From: Piscicola geometra
Lineage: Eukaryota; Annelida; Clitellata; Hirudinida; Piscicolidae
Reading direction: 5' to 3'
Assembly: GCA_943735955.1 (NCBI GenBank)
Contig: OX030956.1
Span: forward strand, 5,533,876 to 5,597,875
DNA: 64,000 bases
In this document: positions 1 to 45,424 of the stretch, one piece after another
Layout: every line of letters begins with the position of its first letter
How positions within the stretch are numbered: the first letter of the stretch is position 1
Program-made: the position numbers and the translations under genes
The notes under the pieces: model-generated
What the model saw: the letters and a program-made list of their open reading frames with translations, nothing else
Database searches by the model: none
Told to the model about the DNA's origin: nothing

Positions 1-2217
1 TTTCATGCCCTAATTACACGAATAAAAAAAGCGCAAAAAAACAAAAGAAAATATCTGCAAACTAATATAAGCAACTCAACAAAGGAACTAATATATCTTT
101 TAAAGAATTTCCGTGAGTTCAAACAGCTCCATCCCGAAGCATCAATAACACACAAGAACTTGAAACATGAGAATTAAGGTGAACAAATATTATTATCATC
201 AATTGGAAGGTTAAAAGCTTGCGCTGGAGTAGCATTACTGGATGTTCAAAGATTAAACAAACAACATTTGTAACTTTTTTTTGCGTTTTTAAGTGTGTTT
301 GTTCATGTGTTTGAAGATTTTGTTATTGATTTGCTTGCTAGTTTTTTCTTTACGTGTTTTTGTCATTTTAAATTGTTTTTTTTCTCAATGTTTAAAAACT
401 TTTCCTTTTGTTACTCAAACACAAAAATCGAGTAAGATGATTTATAAGCTTTTTATTCTATTATCCCAACAGTGAAAGTTTGGAAAAAAATGCTAGTAAG
501 TGTTGAAAAATAAATAATAACTTACAAACTTTCAAAAATGCTTTCAAACCAGACTTTAAAAGTCAAAAATGAAATATAATTTCTAAACTTTTTTCCAAAC
601 GCATTCCATCCACTACCCACCCTTCACCCCTCTTCTATTCTATTCTTTCCGCCTTTCATCTTTGGCTTAACATCTTCTTGGTGGTCAAAAAATAATGTGA
701 TTTTTTGCCTGTGTGTATCTTTTTGTCGGTACGTGTTTGTTAATCAGTTTTTGTTTGTTTTTTATGTGTGCATGTCTGTTTTTTTTTAAAAATTGGGTTG
801 TTACAATGTATCTTATATGATGGTATTTTGAGCTAAACTATATATTACTATCTGGAATGAACTTCAATACACTTCATACATAAAATCAACTTAAAAACCC
901 AAAAATACATCAGTCAAGACGTACAACAACAACAAAAATACAAGAAACACATACATACAAACGCAAAATAACATACAAAGACACACAAACATGCAACAGA
1001 CACCCATCTTTCATCGACTCGATCTTCTGAGACTGAAGCCATATGTCATCTCCCGAGAAATTACTTCTTCAAAGATTGCCTTTACGAAGGGCGCAAACTC
1101 GCATAAATTCACCGAATCCACACTTGACGCTATGGAAACATACAAAATGTTTTCAGCTTAAAGTAGCGTAAAGAGTATTATAAAAACAGTTTTTTCAAAT
1201 TTATTTAAAATTTAGAAAACTTAATTTATCAGAAGAAGAAATGAAATGATCAAGGCAAATGAATTGATGAATTCAAACAAAAAACAAGAAATATTCTTTC
1301 AGAAGGGTATTTTATGAGTCCAAAGAAACAATTACCATGTAACAACGTTTAGATAAAGACCACTCTCTAGCCCCAATTTAGGTTATCTTCTGGATGATAA
1401 CGGAATAATATCTTTGGAATGTCATTTTTGAAAAATATAAAACTAGTTTAAATATCATTACGAGTTTGTTTTATTTGAACCAGTTCAAGTTTTCAGAATT
1501 ATGTTTAGTTTCTATCTTAAACGACGCACATACTTTCTCAGTATCTATAAAAAATATGTCACAATATTTTTCTTTAAAAAATAAAACTTCATAAATTATA
1601 ACGGTTATTAATTTTTTAAGCTTTAAAAGTTGAAAGATTTATTCACGAAACGCCATAAACACTCCGGCGGCGTAGTCACCGTAAATCACATCGATTCAAG
1701 CAAAACGCATTAATAAAAGCATGATTCTGACTTTTAAAAACTCACTTTGAAAGATATCCACGTCATTCCTACGTGATCTCACTTATTTCCACTCCACTCA
1801 CAAAGTAACCGTTCATCAGCTCCTTAAACACAGCAGTCTTTTACAGTCTTATACATTAGGGCACTCAATGACCCAGTCATTACAGCAGCATTATTTCACA
1901 ATTTAAGCAGCTAACCTTTCTGCTCTTGCGCTTTTTATCAACTTTTTATCTTATTAAATGAGCTTTTAAACTATTTGAAATAATTGCACTGAAAACCAAC
2001 TTTCTACCTATCAACCTATCTATCCAGCTTAATTCTTATTCCCACAAATTAACCCATTATCTTTTTTCTCAATAAATCTTCCAAAAACTTTTCAACCCCA
2101 TCTCAACAACCCCTCTTCAACAACCCTTTTCCAACAACCCCATCTAAACATCCCCCCTCAACAACCCCCTCTAAACAACCCCCCACCCCCCTCAACAACC
2201 CCATCTTCCACCTCCAG
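1..2217 (+). other. UNC5 intronic sequence, no gene seen
   Basis: AT-rich DNA without a convincing exon. I looked for the first Ig domain and signal peptide and did not find them. The last 120 bp (about 2095-2217) are C-rich with CAACAACCCC-type repeats leading into the acceptor. Confidence 0.6.
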
Positions 2218-31744
<29,527 letters not shown>

Positions 31745-33148
31745 AGGGTTGTTGTTGTTGTGAGGTGTTGTTGTGGAGTAGCCAAAGAAAAAGAAGAGAT
31801 TGTAAAGAGAAGGAAAATAATTTTGAAGTTCAAGAAAGTAATTTGAAAGAAAGTGATGAATATTTGACGATGACTTGAAGTCTGTGGAGAACATAATTTT
31901 ATTGAAGAACACTCGTGAAGGATGAGACTATTAAAGGAAATCTAAGGTTAAAAATATCATTTATATGGTGTAAAAGGAAAAAACAGTTGACAAATAGGAC
32001 AAAAGAATTGTTGATTCGTCAATTAGAAAAACGCATAATGGTTGATCAACTCATCGACTTACTAGAGTATCCGAACGTAGGGAATAGAAAATTCTATGAT
32101 ATATATTTTTATGTAAGGTGCTCGTTGTCGATTTTGTAGAAATTTGTAAATTTATTTGTAAATTCACGTCGCTTAATCACGCACAATTCTTAAAGCGATT
32201 CCCTAATCGCCATCTTGAATACTCGAAACGGCATCTAGCGTTTTATGGTAGATCTTGAAGTTTTCTAAGGTAATTGTTTGTTCTGAAACAGTGTACGAGA
32301 TACTACTCAAGAGCTTTTCATTAATTGTTCAATCTTCAAAAACAATTGAATCTTTATTTTATGTTTTATTTCTTAGAAAATTTATTTCAATTTCCCATTA
32401 TTTAAGAATTTGGTTCTTTTAATTCTGTTTTTTATTATTAAATCGTTAATTTGTTTTTTTTACATAAATAATTTTATAAATGGCTTCAGAGTTGACTAGT
32501 GATTTTGAGACCCCCCATTGTCAATGCTTGGTTATTTTCGTTGCTGTTGAGAACTCCAGTTAACGACAAAAGTCTTGAATGACACAAAGGTGTTCACTTG
32601 CGAGGTTTTATTTTAGTTTCATTTTATTATTACTTTGTATTACTTGTATATGGAAAGTAATTAAGTTCCAGAACAAAGCTTTGCAGTAGAGAAATTCAAT
32701 CATTTCAACTAATTTATTTATTTCAGTTATTGTGTTGATGGAGAATTCAATTTGGGCGTTTTTGTTGATATCTTTATTGTTATATTCTTCTCATCATTTT
32801 TATATGTTCAAAATCAATAACAGTTCATAATATTCTATTTTCAAAGTTTTGTCTGAAAAAAAGTTGAATATCATATCAAGAAATCTTAAAAACCTGGTTT
32901 TTGTTTCTATTAATCGGAAATTCGTATAATCTTCCAGATTAAGCTCTACATAATACTTGAATGCATTGCCTAGCAACGGATTAAGGTGAGGCAGCATAAA
33001 AATCGATGAGGATGGAAAATAAATCAAAATTATTTTTCTTTAAAGAAAACCGTAAAACCGACGCGTTTTCATGCTAATTAATCTATCAACTAACTTAATC
33101 TGAAAAACTCCTGTTATATTAACAGAAAATAATTGTTGATTAGCTAAA
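31745..33148 (+). other. UNC5 to RAB28 intergenic interval
   Basis: Probable UNC5 3' UTR beginning with GTTGTTGTTG repeats, the CARD-like stretch at 31915, then AT-rich DNA. No clear AATAAA close to the UNC5 stop. The RAB28-like promoter must lie here. Confidence 0.5.
31915..32139 (+). other. Open stretch with weak CARD-like pattern in the UNC5 3' region
   Basis: Seventy-four codons containing TKELLIRQLEKRIMVDQLID then LLEYPNVGNRKFYDIYF. The spacing V-D-x-L-x-D-L-L...F-Y-D recalls helices 3-5 of a CARD. There is no ATG at its head, no matching N-terminal half, and it lies 170 bp after the UNC5 stop, so it may be a decayed fragment or chance. Confidence 0.2.
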
Positions 33149-33253
33149 ATGTCAGATATCGGAAGCGATTGGGAAGAAGATGATAGCGCGAAAAATGTAA
33201 CAGAAAAGTTAATGTTGAAAGTCGTGGTGTTGGGAGACCCGAAAGTTGGGAAG
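33149..33253 (+). CDS. RAB28: RAB28-like exon 1, start codon and P-loop
   Basis: Reads MSDIGSDWEEDDSAKNVTEK then LMLKVVVLGDPKVGK and is cut inside the P-loop by a strong GTAAGT donor, phase 0. Confidence 0.9.
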
Positions 33254-35235
33254 GTAAGTTTCAAAAAGTATATTTTTCATAAATATGTCAAAATATAATA
33301 CATAAATTCTTTTACAACTAATTGAAAAAAATGATTCAATGATATGATAAATTTTATGAGAAGAAAATAATTAATCGTGTTGAATTAGTTATTTTTCACT
33401 TAAAAGTTATTAGTCGTCTTCAATTAATTATTATTATATTTCATTGGAATGATATTTCACCGCTTCAAGTCGTCTTTCGTGCACCAGTACTGCTACAAGA
33501 AGTTCAAGAACAAGCCCTACAACGCCACCATAGGCTTCGATATCATCATCAAGAAGGTTTCAGGTGGATCAAAGTATTATTTCAGTATTATAGACACCCA
33601 ATTAATGCTGAAAGTCCCACTGGACGAATCCCGTCTGGACCTGGGCTATTTAGCACCTTTAATGCTTTACTAATTTCTTCATGTATGAAATCTTCCTATT
33701 CTAAAATTCATTTTAAATTTCATTTTTTCAAATATACTTCACACACTTGTTCATTTAATCTTCCAAACACTATGTAATCTTTCACACACACAGACAGCAC
33801 GGACGTGCACGTATGGGACATAGGGGGGGATGCGTTACAGAGCAGCATCATGGACAAGTACCTCTTCGAAGCTCATGTTAAGGCTCTACTTTCCTTCTAA
33901 CATTCTAAACATAAGCAATAATAAATTAATATTAATAAAAGTAGCAATAAATCTCATAAATCTTTTTTTTCAAGTTTTTTTGTCATAATAAAATTTATTA
34001 TTTTTATTATAATTATTTTTATTTATTCTTCAAGAATGTAGTAATATCAAGTTCTATTTATTCACCCATGTCGATATCTCTCAAATCAATTTTTTCATTC
34101 TTTTTTCTTTCTCACCAAATTCAACTCATTTACTTTTTATTTAACTTATTTTCCTTTTTAAAGCACAAAGAATCTTTTTTTCTTCCCTTGTTTGATTCCT
34201 CAAACTTATTCATTCATCTCTCTTCCACCCTCACCTCATCACCAGGGTGTCATCTTGATGTATGACGTCACAAACTCGTCCACTTTCGACAACTTGCCAA
34301 AATGGCTTTCTTCCATCCATCATCATCATCAACACCACCAGCAGCAAAAGCAGAAAAAGAATCATACTCATCATAATCGTAATCTTCCAATCATGCTTGT
34401 AGGAAACAAAGGTTGATGATGTTTGATGAGGATTTTTTTAATAAAAAATGATTATTAAAACTTGTTTTAAATGTTCGTTTTTTCACCAATACTTTTCAAA
34501 CTCTAAATTAAATAACGGAAATAATTACATTGACATCATGAATATGTTCTTAGTGGATTTATCTGAAGAGAGGTTGGTCAGCTCTGATCAACACCACCAC
34601 TTCATGCTACAACACGACTTCTCCCATTCTTTCACATCCGTCAAAATGGCTGATTCGGTTAATTCGAACAAATTATGCAATTATCTTTACACTTAATTTT
34701 ATAATGGAATACGATGTAAGATAAACTTTTAATGATTAAATATTTTATTTTAATAAGTCAATTGCACAAGTTTAAGCGTATTGAAACACTAGAGTTGAGT
34801 GTCTAGAGCATCACGCAGGTGGAAAAGACGATGAAGCATCTGTTGGAGCTGATGATGCAAGCATCAGAAGAGAAAGACTTGGCAGGAAGTGGTCAAAAGA
34901 AGGTTGGTGATTAAAATGATATTTTGAAAGTTGAAATATTTGTATTAAAATTTTTAATTTTTTTCTTTTTTCCTTTTTTTCATCATCTTTATTCTGTTAA
35001 ATAAACAGTTGAAGTATTAGTTTAGTTTTTTTTTCTAAAATAGCAGGACCGGAAAGGCAAGGAAGGAGTGGGTGATGAAACGAAAGAACAAGAAAAATTG
35101 AGAAAACAAAAAGAGAAGGATGAAAAAGATTTGAAAGAAAAACTCCACAAGGAGAGTTTGCAGCAGAAAAGGATGGAATACTTGAAACAAAAACGAGAAA
35201 AAGAGCAAAAATCATCATTATGCTCCGTGACCTAG
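33149..35235 (+). CDS. RAB28: RAB28-like small GTPase, complete, 7 exons
   Basis: RAB28 is a farnesylated, atypical Rab linked to cilia and vesicle traffic. Exons 33149-33253, 33470-33563, 33794-33876, 34246-34411, 34554-34657, 34819-34902 and 35047-35235 join into 274 codons plus stop. Motifs: G1 GDPKVGKS 29-36; ATIGFD in switch I; G3 WDIGGD 74-79; G4 NKVDL 148-152; G5 TSVK 177-180; C-terminal CAAX-type CSVT 271-274 (RAB28 uses CAVQ instead of a CC tail). WDIGG, MDKYLFEAHGVILMYDVTN and the CAAX end are typical of RAB28. Oddities: the switch-II Gln is Asp79; a His/Gln-rich insert lies at about 115-140 before PIMLVGNK; the C-terminal region is a longer, Lys/Glu-rich probable coiled coil, so it exceeds the usual length of about 221 residues. 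The start is the first in-frame ATG before G1. Confidence 0.9.
33470..33563 (+). CDS. RAB28: RAB28-like exon 2, switch I
   Basis: Reads SSFVHQYCYKKFKNKPYNAT then IGFDIIIKKVS. The donor after GTTTCAG (GTGGAT) was preferred over an earlier GTTTCA because it alone gives phase 1 to match the next exon. Confidence 0.85.
33794..33876 (+). CDS. RAB28: RAB28-like exon 3, switch II
   Basis: Reads DSTDVHVWDIGGDALQSSIM then DKYLFEAH. WDIGG and DKYL are RAB28 hallmarks. Acceptor CACACAG, donor GTTAAG, phase 0. Confidence 0.9.
34246..34411 (+). CDS. RAB28: RAB28-like exon 4, first half of G4 and His/Gln insert
   Basis: Reads GVILMYDVTNSSTFDNLPKW, then a His/Gln/Lys-rich stretch, then NLPIMLVGNK. Phase 1 donor GTTGAT. 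Confidence 0.88.
34554..34657 (+). CDS. RAB28: RAB28-like exon 5, G4 end and G5
   Basis: Completes NKVDL, then SEERLVSSDQHHHFMLQHDF and SHSFTSVKMADS, equivalent to HFVSAKTGDS of RAB28. Donor GTTAAT, phase 0. Confidence 0.85.
34819..34902 (+). CDS. RAB28: RAB28-like exon 6, last GTPase helix
   Basis: Reads VEKTMKHLLELMMQASEEKD then LAGSGQKK, aligning with the final helix of the G domain. Phase 0. Confidence 0.85.
35047..35235 (+). CDS. RAB28: RAB28-like exon 7, charged tail and CAAX box
   Basis: A Lys/Glu-rich probable coiled coil ending SSLCSVT-stop. The acceptor is a TAGCAG tandem (AG at 35042-35043 and 35045-35046); either choice keeps the frame, adding or dropping one Gln. Confidence 0.88.
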   Translation, partial: DRKGKEGVGDETKEQEKLRKQKEKDEKDLKEKLHKESLQQKRMEYLKQKREKEQKSSLCSVT

Positions 35236-35493
35236 GCACTTAGTGGCTGTTTCATATTTGAGAAAAATATTTTATCCTAATTTTAGTTTTTTTACAATTG
35301 TACAAAAATTAAAAAATATTGAGTGAAAACTTTGAACCTCTATATATCTTTCACTTGGAAATGGAACTTTAACTTTTTTCATCACTTCACAGTTTTTAAT
35401 GTATCAATGACTGTCAATAATTGTAATAATTGCCCATCACTTCTTTCACTTCCGCATTTATTTTTAGAACTGGTTTTTCTTAAAGATCATGAA

Positions 35494-35507
35494 AATAAAT
35501 AAATAAA
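35494..35507 (+). promoter_or_regulatory. Poly(A) signal cluster for the RAB28-like gene
   Basis: Three overlapping AATAAA hexamers about 260 nt after the stop codon, followed by TTTGTTGAG. They are well placed to end the transcript. Confidence 0.6.
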
Positions 35508-35659
35508 ATTTGTTGAGCTTTAAATCTCGCTTTTTTATCATTACACATACTAGGTGGTGCTTTAAATTACCACTCGTCCTTGCAATTACATGATCTAACT
35601 TTGATTGGAGGTGAGTAAACATTTACAAAAGTGTGTCTAAAACCCTGAAGTCATTATTC

Positions 35660-35737
35660 ATGTTAGTAATGACCATGGGCGGTGATCTTGGAGTCAGGAA
35701 CCCCCCAGGATCGCCGCCCATGGTAATAATTCAACAT
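35660..35737 (+). ncRNA. Candidate miRNA-like hairpin precursor
   Basis: Arms 35673-35691 and 35705-35723 pair over 19 positions with no mismatch, counting two G-U wobbles on the + strand transcript, around a 13-nt loop (35692-35704). The stem extends outward with G-A and A-A mismatches and a single C bulge to pair 35660-35664 with 35733-35737, giving a 78-nt imperfect hairpin. It is GC-rich in an AT-rich intergenic gap between the RAB28-like and UBAN genes. I do not recognise a known miRNA. It could also be a MITE remnant. Confidence 0.4.
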
Positions 35738-36915
35738 TTATGTGAAAGAATCAATAGATCTGCTCGTATTCGGATATTATTTGCTTTATCGCTTTTAAAT
35801 ATAGTTCAAGATATGAAAAATTTAGATTTAGGCTATGGTTAATATACCTTAAAGTGTTTTTCAAGGATTATAATATCTTTATATTTAGCTATATTTTATA
35901 TGGTAGAAATGTAATTTTTTGAATCAATGTATTAAAAAGTATTTAATATCAATATTCAAATGTAAAATCTGTTAAAAAGAATATCTATTTCAATGTCTAA
36001 AGTAAATTCTAATAAGGCAGCGCTAAATATCATAATTCTGAATCAAAGTTATTAAAATTAGTAAAGTTGTAAGAATGATACTACAGTATAAAGCCTTGAA
36101 TGGTTATGTTTAGATAATTTTGAAGCAAGTGAACGATTTAGTGAAAATAAGAACGGTTATTTTTAGAGAGTAGAAGAACAATGACGCTGGAATGCACCAA
36201 TTGTCCAAATTGTACCATACAATTATGAACGCATTTGTTCTAGATAATTTTCGAAGTGTTTGAATAAAGGTTTTGAATAAGGTAAAATCATCTACGGTAG
36301 ACAATTTATGTACATCAGAATTACTCAGCGCACCTCTTAGCTGTTTGCGGGTTATTTGTGTGAAGGGTTTGGGTTAGGGTAAAGTTTTTTTTCTGAATTT
36401 TTAGCCATCTATTCTATTCTGAATTCGCAGGGCACTAGAAGCTTTGAATAAGCATGTTACAAACATTTATACAATACCTGTTGTCGAGAATACTTTTTGT
36501 AGTTTTATATGAGCCTCAAAGTATGTTTCCCTTCAAATCTTTAAGCTTATAAAAACACGGTAAAGGTTTTTTTATTAGATCCAAAGATTTAATGTTTCAA
36601 ACGCTTAATTGTTTTGACTTTCTTAGCAAACAAAGTTGACAATTTCAATGATAAATTGCAATTTTGAAAGTGTTTAAAGCTATTTCCAAAACTTTTAATT
36701 TGATTTCCTAGGATAAATCGATAAATAGAAATTTTCATTTAAAAGTTTCGTTAGAACTTCTTTAAATATCAGATAAGTATTTTTTTTAAAATAATATTTC
36801 AAATATTAAAAATTGATATAAACATAATTTTAAAACTCTGATTCATTCCAAAAGTGTGAATAAAGACGAGGATTATAAATTTGAAGTTAACTAAACGAAA
36901 ATCAAAACCCCAGCT

Positions 36916-38046
36916 ATGGATAAGCCACTTAATGCCGAATTGACAATGGTAGAAAAAAAGAATGCCAAAAAAGTTGAAGTATTTTCAGAAGTGTTATTGA
37001 TTAACGGCAGCTGTGAGGATGGGAATAATGGTGAAATGAACGTTGAAGACAACAAAGATGAAAAAAAAATTGAAGTAAAAAATACAAAAGAAGACATGCC
37101 TATTGAAGCCACACCAAACAAAACTACTAACACAGCTAAAGACGTTTCAGCTAAAGACTCTGTGGAGGCAAGTAGTAGCAATCACGATGCTGTCGCTGAA
37201 AGCATCGGAAAAACTAAACCAATAAATGAATCAAGTACCGCTAAGAATATTAACCATACAAATGAATCAAAAACTGGTAAAAATATCAAGCCAACAAATG
37301 AGATAATTACCGTTAATGTAGCCAACAAGCCAGAAAACAACAGCAGCAAATCAGTCAGCAGATTCTCGAGCAAAGAGGGAGATTCTGCAGACAGCACGAA
37401 GCGAGTCGACAGTGCCGACAACGAAGAAACAGGTCTCTACTTCCACCACTTCACACCGAACTTTTCAACCATGAACATGGCTGGTTTAAGTAGAAATAAT
37501 GGTGAGGCTCTAAGAGAGACGACAGCTGCTAGTCTTCTGGGATCTTACGAGTTAGAAGACATACCGTGTATTACGGTGACAGAAACGCAACTTGAGCAAT
37601 ACCAGCAGCAAGAGCAACTGCTGCAGAAGTACCAACAAGAATGCCAGCAAGGAATTCAAAATTTCGAAAAAATCTACAAACAAAAGTACTACCCGACTCA
37701 ACTGAAGAGAAAGGGGGAGTTTTATCAAGAAGGAAAATTACTAGAAAATCAACCAACTGATCTGTTTCAGCGGAGACACACAGTTGCACAGCCAAATGAT
37801 CTTCCTCTACAAATCAACTCCAGGCATCAACAGAATGTACGTTCAAAAATTAACGCAAACTTACAAGTTTTTCCAAATCAGCAGACGAGAATCCACCAGC
37901 CTCGTCCTCCAAGGTTTCCTCATCGTGTTTCACCTAGATCGCATGAACGCAACAACCACAATAAAATAGGCACTTACGATGACACTGATGATGAAGAAGA
38001 TTATGAGCCAGGACAATCATTCTTGAATTTTGAAAACTTCAAAAAG
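36916..38046 (+). CDS. UBAN gene exon 1, disordered N-terminus
   Basis: A single 377-codon exon opening MDKPLNAELTMVEKKN, rich in Lys, Glu, Asn, Thr and Ser, with a later Gln-rich block. Donor GTTGTT, phase 0. Confidence 0.8.
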
Positions 38047-38591
38047 GTTGTTTTTTTGGTTTAAAAAATTATAAACTAGTATATTTTATTTAATATAAAA
38101 TTAATAAATTACTTGAATATGAGAATATCTTCAATTGTTTAATATCTAAAACATGCATTCTTTTGCCAGTTGAGAGATGAAAATGAAAGATTGAAAACGG
38201 AAGTGAATGAATGGAAAGAAAAGTTTGAAAAGCTTTCGAAACAAATGAAATTCAGTGACTGCAATCTGTACAAGATGCAAGCTGAGGTGTATAGGGAGGA
38301 TTTCGAAAGGGAAAGAGCTGATAGAGAAATTGCGATGGGAAAATTAGACGAGGTCGAAAAAAAACTCAAGTTGGCTGAAGAAACGGTATGTAGATTAATA
38401 AATGATGTGTTCAAAATATACTCAACTTTTTTAATCATTTAAATGTATTATTATTTATTCTTATTATTAAAGATATAACATTTTAAACCAGTAATTATTA
38501 TTTTCAGTTGAGTGTCTACTACAAGTTCTCAGTCATGTCAACCGAGGGTGCTCAAAATGATACACAAAATACCTTACAGGAGCCAAACTAA
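36916..38591 (+). CDS. UBAN-domain coiled-coil protein, TNIP/ABIN-like, 3 exons
   Basis: UBAN proteins (NEMO, optineurin, ABIN/TNIP) bind linear or K63 ubiquitin chains through a coiled coil and control NF-kB and cell-death signalling. Exons 36916-38046, 38170-38385 and 38508-38591 join in phase 0 into 476 residues. Residues 1-377 are a low-complexity Lys/Glu/Asn/Thr-rich N-terminus, then a Gln-rich segment (about 218-250) and a basic Arg/Pro/His segment (about 310-350). Residues 378-449 form a heptad-like coiled coil with VYREDFERERADREIAMGKL at 417-436, the UBAN core D-F-x-x-E-R-x-x-R-E. EDFxRERxDRE resembles TNIP more than NEMO or optineurin. The tail is short (27 residues). The start ATG has a purine-poor but acceptable context and is the first in the long open frame. 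The ABIN homology domain 1 is not recognisable to me. Confidence 0.75.
38170..38385 (+). CDS. UBAN gene exon 2, coiled coil and UBAN motif
   Basis: Seventy-two codons starting LRDENERLKTEVNEWKEKFE. The UBAN core DFERERADRE is central. Acceptor TTTTGCCAG, donor GTATGT. Confidence 0.85.
38508..38591 (+). CDS. UBAN gene exon 3, C-terminal tail
   Basis: Reads LSVYYKFSVMSTEGAQNDTQ then NTLQEPN-stop. Acceptor TTATTTTCAG. AATAAA hexamers follow at 38776-38785. Confidence 0.7.
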   Translation: MSVYYKFSVMSTEGAQNDTQNTLQEPN

Positions 38592-38775
38592 AAAAATAAT
38601 TTTTTTAGTTTAACAAATCATTTTTATAAAAAGAAAAGCATAAATTGTACATTTTCAGTTAATACACGCTACTCTAATATATTTTAAACTATAGAGCATT
38701 AGCGTTTATAAACGTTTATAATGGTTTTCAATGTTTTTCTTGTCTGCATTGTTTTTATCGGTGTTTTAGTCTTAA

Positions 38776-38785
38776 AATAAATAAA
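38776..38785 (+). promoter_or_regulatory. Poly(A) signal for the UBAN gene
   Basis: Two overlapping AATAAA hexamers about 185 nt after the stop, well before the next gene start at 39297. Confidence 0.55.
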
Positions 38786-39296
38786 AACTTATTCAAGAAA
38801 GTTATAATAACTCCTATTTATTCGAGAATAGTCTACAGTACGAAAAATAATACTTTAACAAAATAATGAAAAACTTAGAAATAACTTTAACATTGAAGTA
38901 AGTTTTAAAACGTTTTTTATGGCTTTTAATAAGATTTTACAAAATATAAATAGTTTATTTTATTTTATTTCAATTTTTTTATTAAAACTAATAACATTCT
39001 TTTATATTTTTAAATCAAGTAAATTTATTACAGAATACTTAAGCGCTTTTAATCATACAAAACTTAAGTTTACATTATCCCAAAATGATTTAAATTAAAA
39101 TTAGGTTTAAAATACTATTGCTAAAAACACAGTTTGAGTAGAACTAGAGCATTAATGAATCTTTTAATAAAAATTATAAAAATGATTGTAAACTAAGATA
39201 TACGATTTTTATCTTATACGCAATAAAAGAGCTAATTGTCCCTGAAAGGAACTTTCAAAAAGATTCAACGTAGTTTGACAACCATAAGAGTGTGCA

Positions 39297-44387
<5,091 letters not shown>

Positions 44388-44720
44388 TTGGAGGGGGAGG
44401 GTAGGGTTGGGTTGGTTTGAGGGTATGGTATTGTTTGTGTGGTGAAGAAAAAGGAGGAGATAATTGAGAAAAGGGAGGATGTGTTTGGGGTAGTTGATAG
44501 AGGGGTTGATGGTGCTTATGTATATAAGGCTGTCTGATTGGCCATTAAAGTCAAGATTTGTTAAATCAGGTTTTTGATCTTTAAATCTTTCAACAATTGT
44601 TTAAAGAAATATAGTATAATATATATATATTATACATTCATCTATTCTACAAATTATTTAACCGCAAAATATTTTAACTTTTTAACTTAAACCACATAAA
44701 CTTTCTTTGCTTCATCGCTG

Positions 44721-44726
44721 AATAAA
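44721..44726 (+). promoter_or_regulatory. Poly(A) signal for PHAF1
   Basis: Canonical AATAAA about 335 nt after the PHAF1 stop. Confidence 0.5.
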
Positions 44727-45252
44727 TGTATCCTTTTGTTCTTCAATCGAGCGACTGTTTGTGACTTTTATCCTTTTAAAAATTCCCAAACAACGAAGCT
44801 AAAGAATAGTTTAGAATAAGTTGTAAGACACATTCTAGTGTTATTTTCATGCTCTATAAAGTCCCATTACACGTTTCACTTAGTAAAGTTCTTGTCCAAC
44901 TTTAAAGGTGTCACATTTGGCGCTATTTTCCTCGAAGTCTTTAATTCTTCGGAGGCTTCAAGTACATAGAAACCGATACAACAAAACGCAGAATATTATT
45001 AACGTAGTGACGCTACACCCGGGCGAGCTTCGAGACCTCTCGGTTGTGGACAATTAAACAAAACAATAATACTTGTCGAAACTCGAACGCCTTTCGAAAC
45101 GCTGTGTCTCAGCACAGCTCTCCATCACTTGCCCCCATCTTCCCACAGTTCCGAACAGAAGTTTAATTTTGTCCTTCTTACTTCAAGTTATGAACTGGAA
45201 TTCTGTACGCTTTGTTGCTTTCCAACGAATATAGAATGCTCCAGTGAGTCCG

Positions 45253-45294
45253 TTTGTGTGTTTGTGTCTGTGTGTGTATGTGTGTGTGTATGTT

Positions 45295-45325
<31 letters not shown>

Positions 45326-45424
45326 TGTGTGTGTGTGTGGGTGGGTGGGTATGTGTGTGTGTGTGTGCATGTGTGTGTGTGTGCGTGTGTGTGTGTGTTT
45401 GTGCATGTGTGTGTGTGTGTGGGT
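45253..45424 (+). repeat. Interrupted (GT)n microsatellite
   Basis: GT units with GTTT, GCAT and GGGT interruptions. Confidence 0.95.

Larger units (their letters stand above)
35236..36915 (+). other. RAB28 to UBAN-gene intergenic interval
   Basis: RAB28 3' UTR with poly(A) signals, the hairpin at 35660, then about 1.1 kb of AT-rich sequence that should include the UBAN gene promoter. Confidence 0.5.

Noticed and set aside
36891..37795. Several minus-strand open frames opposite the UBAN gene exon 1
   Set aside because: Shadows of the long coding exon on the + strand.
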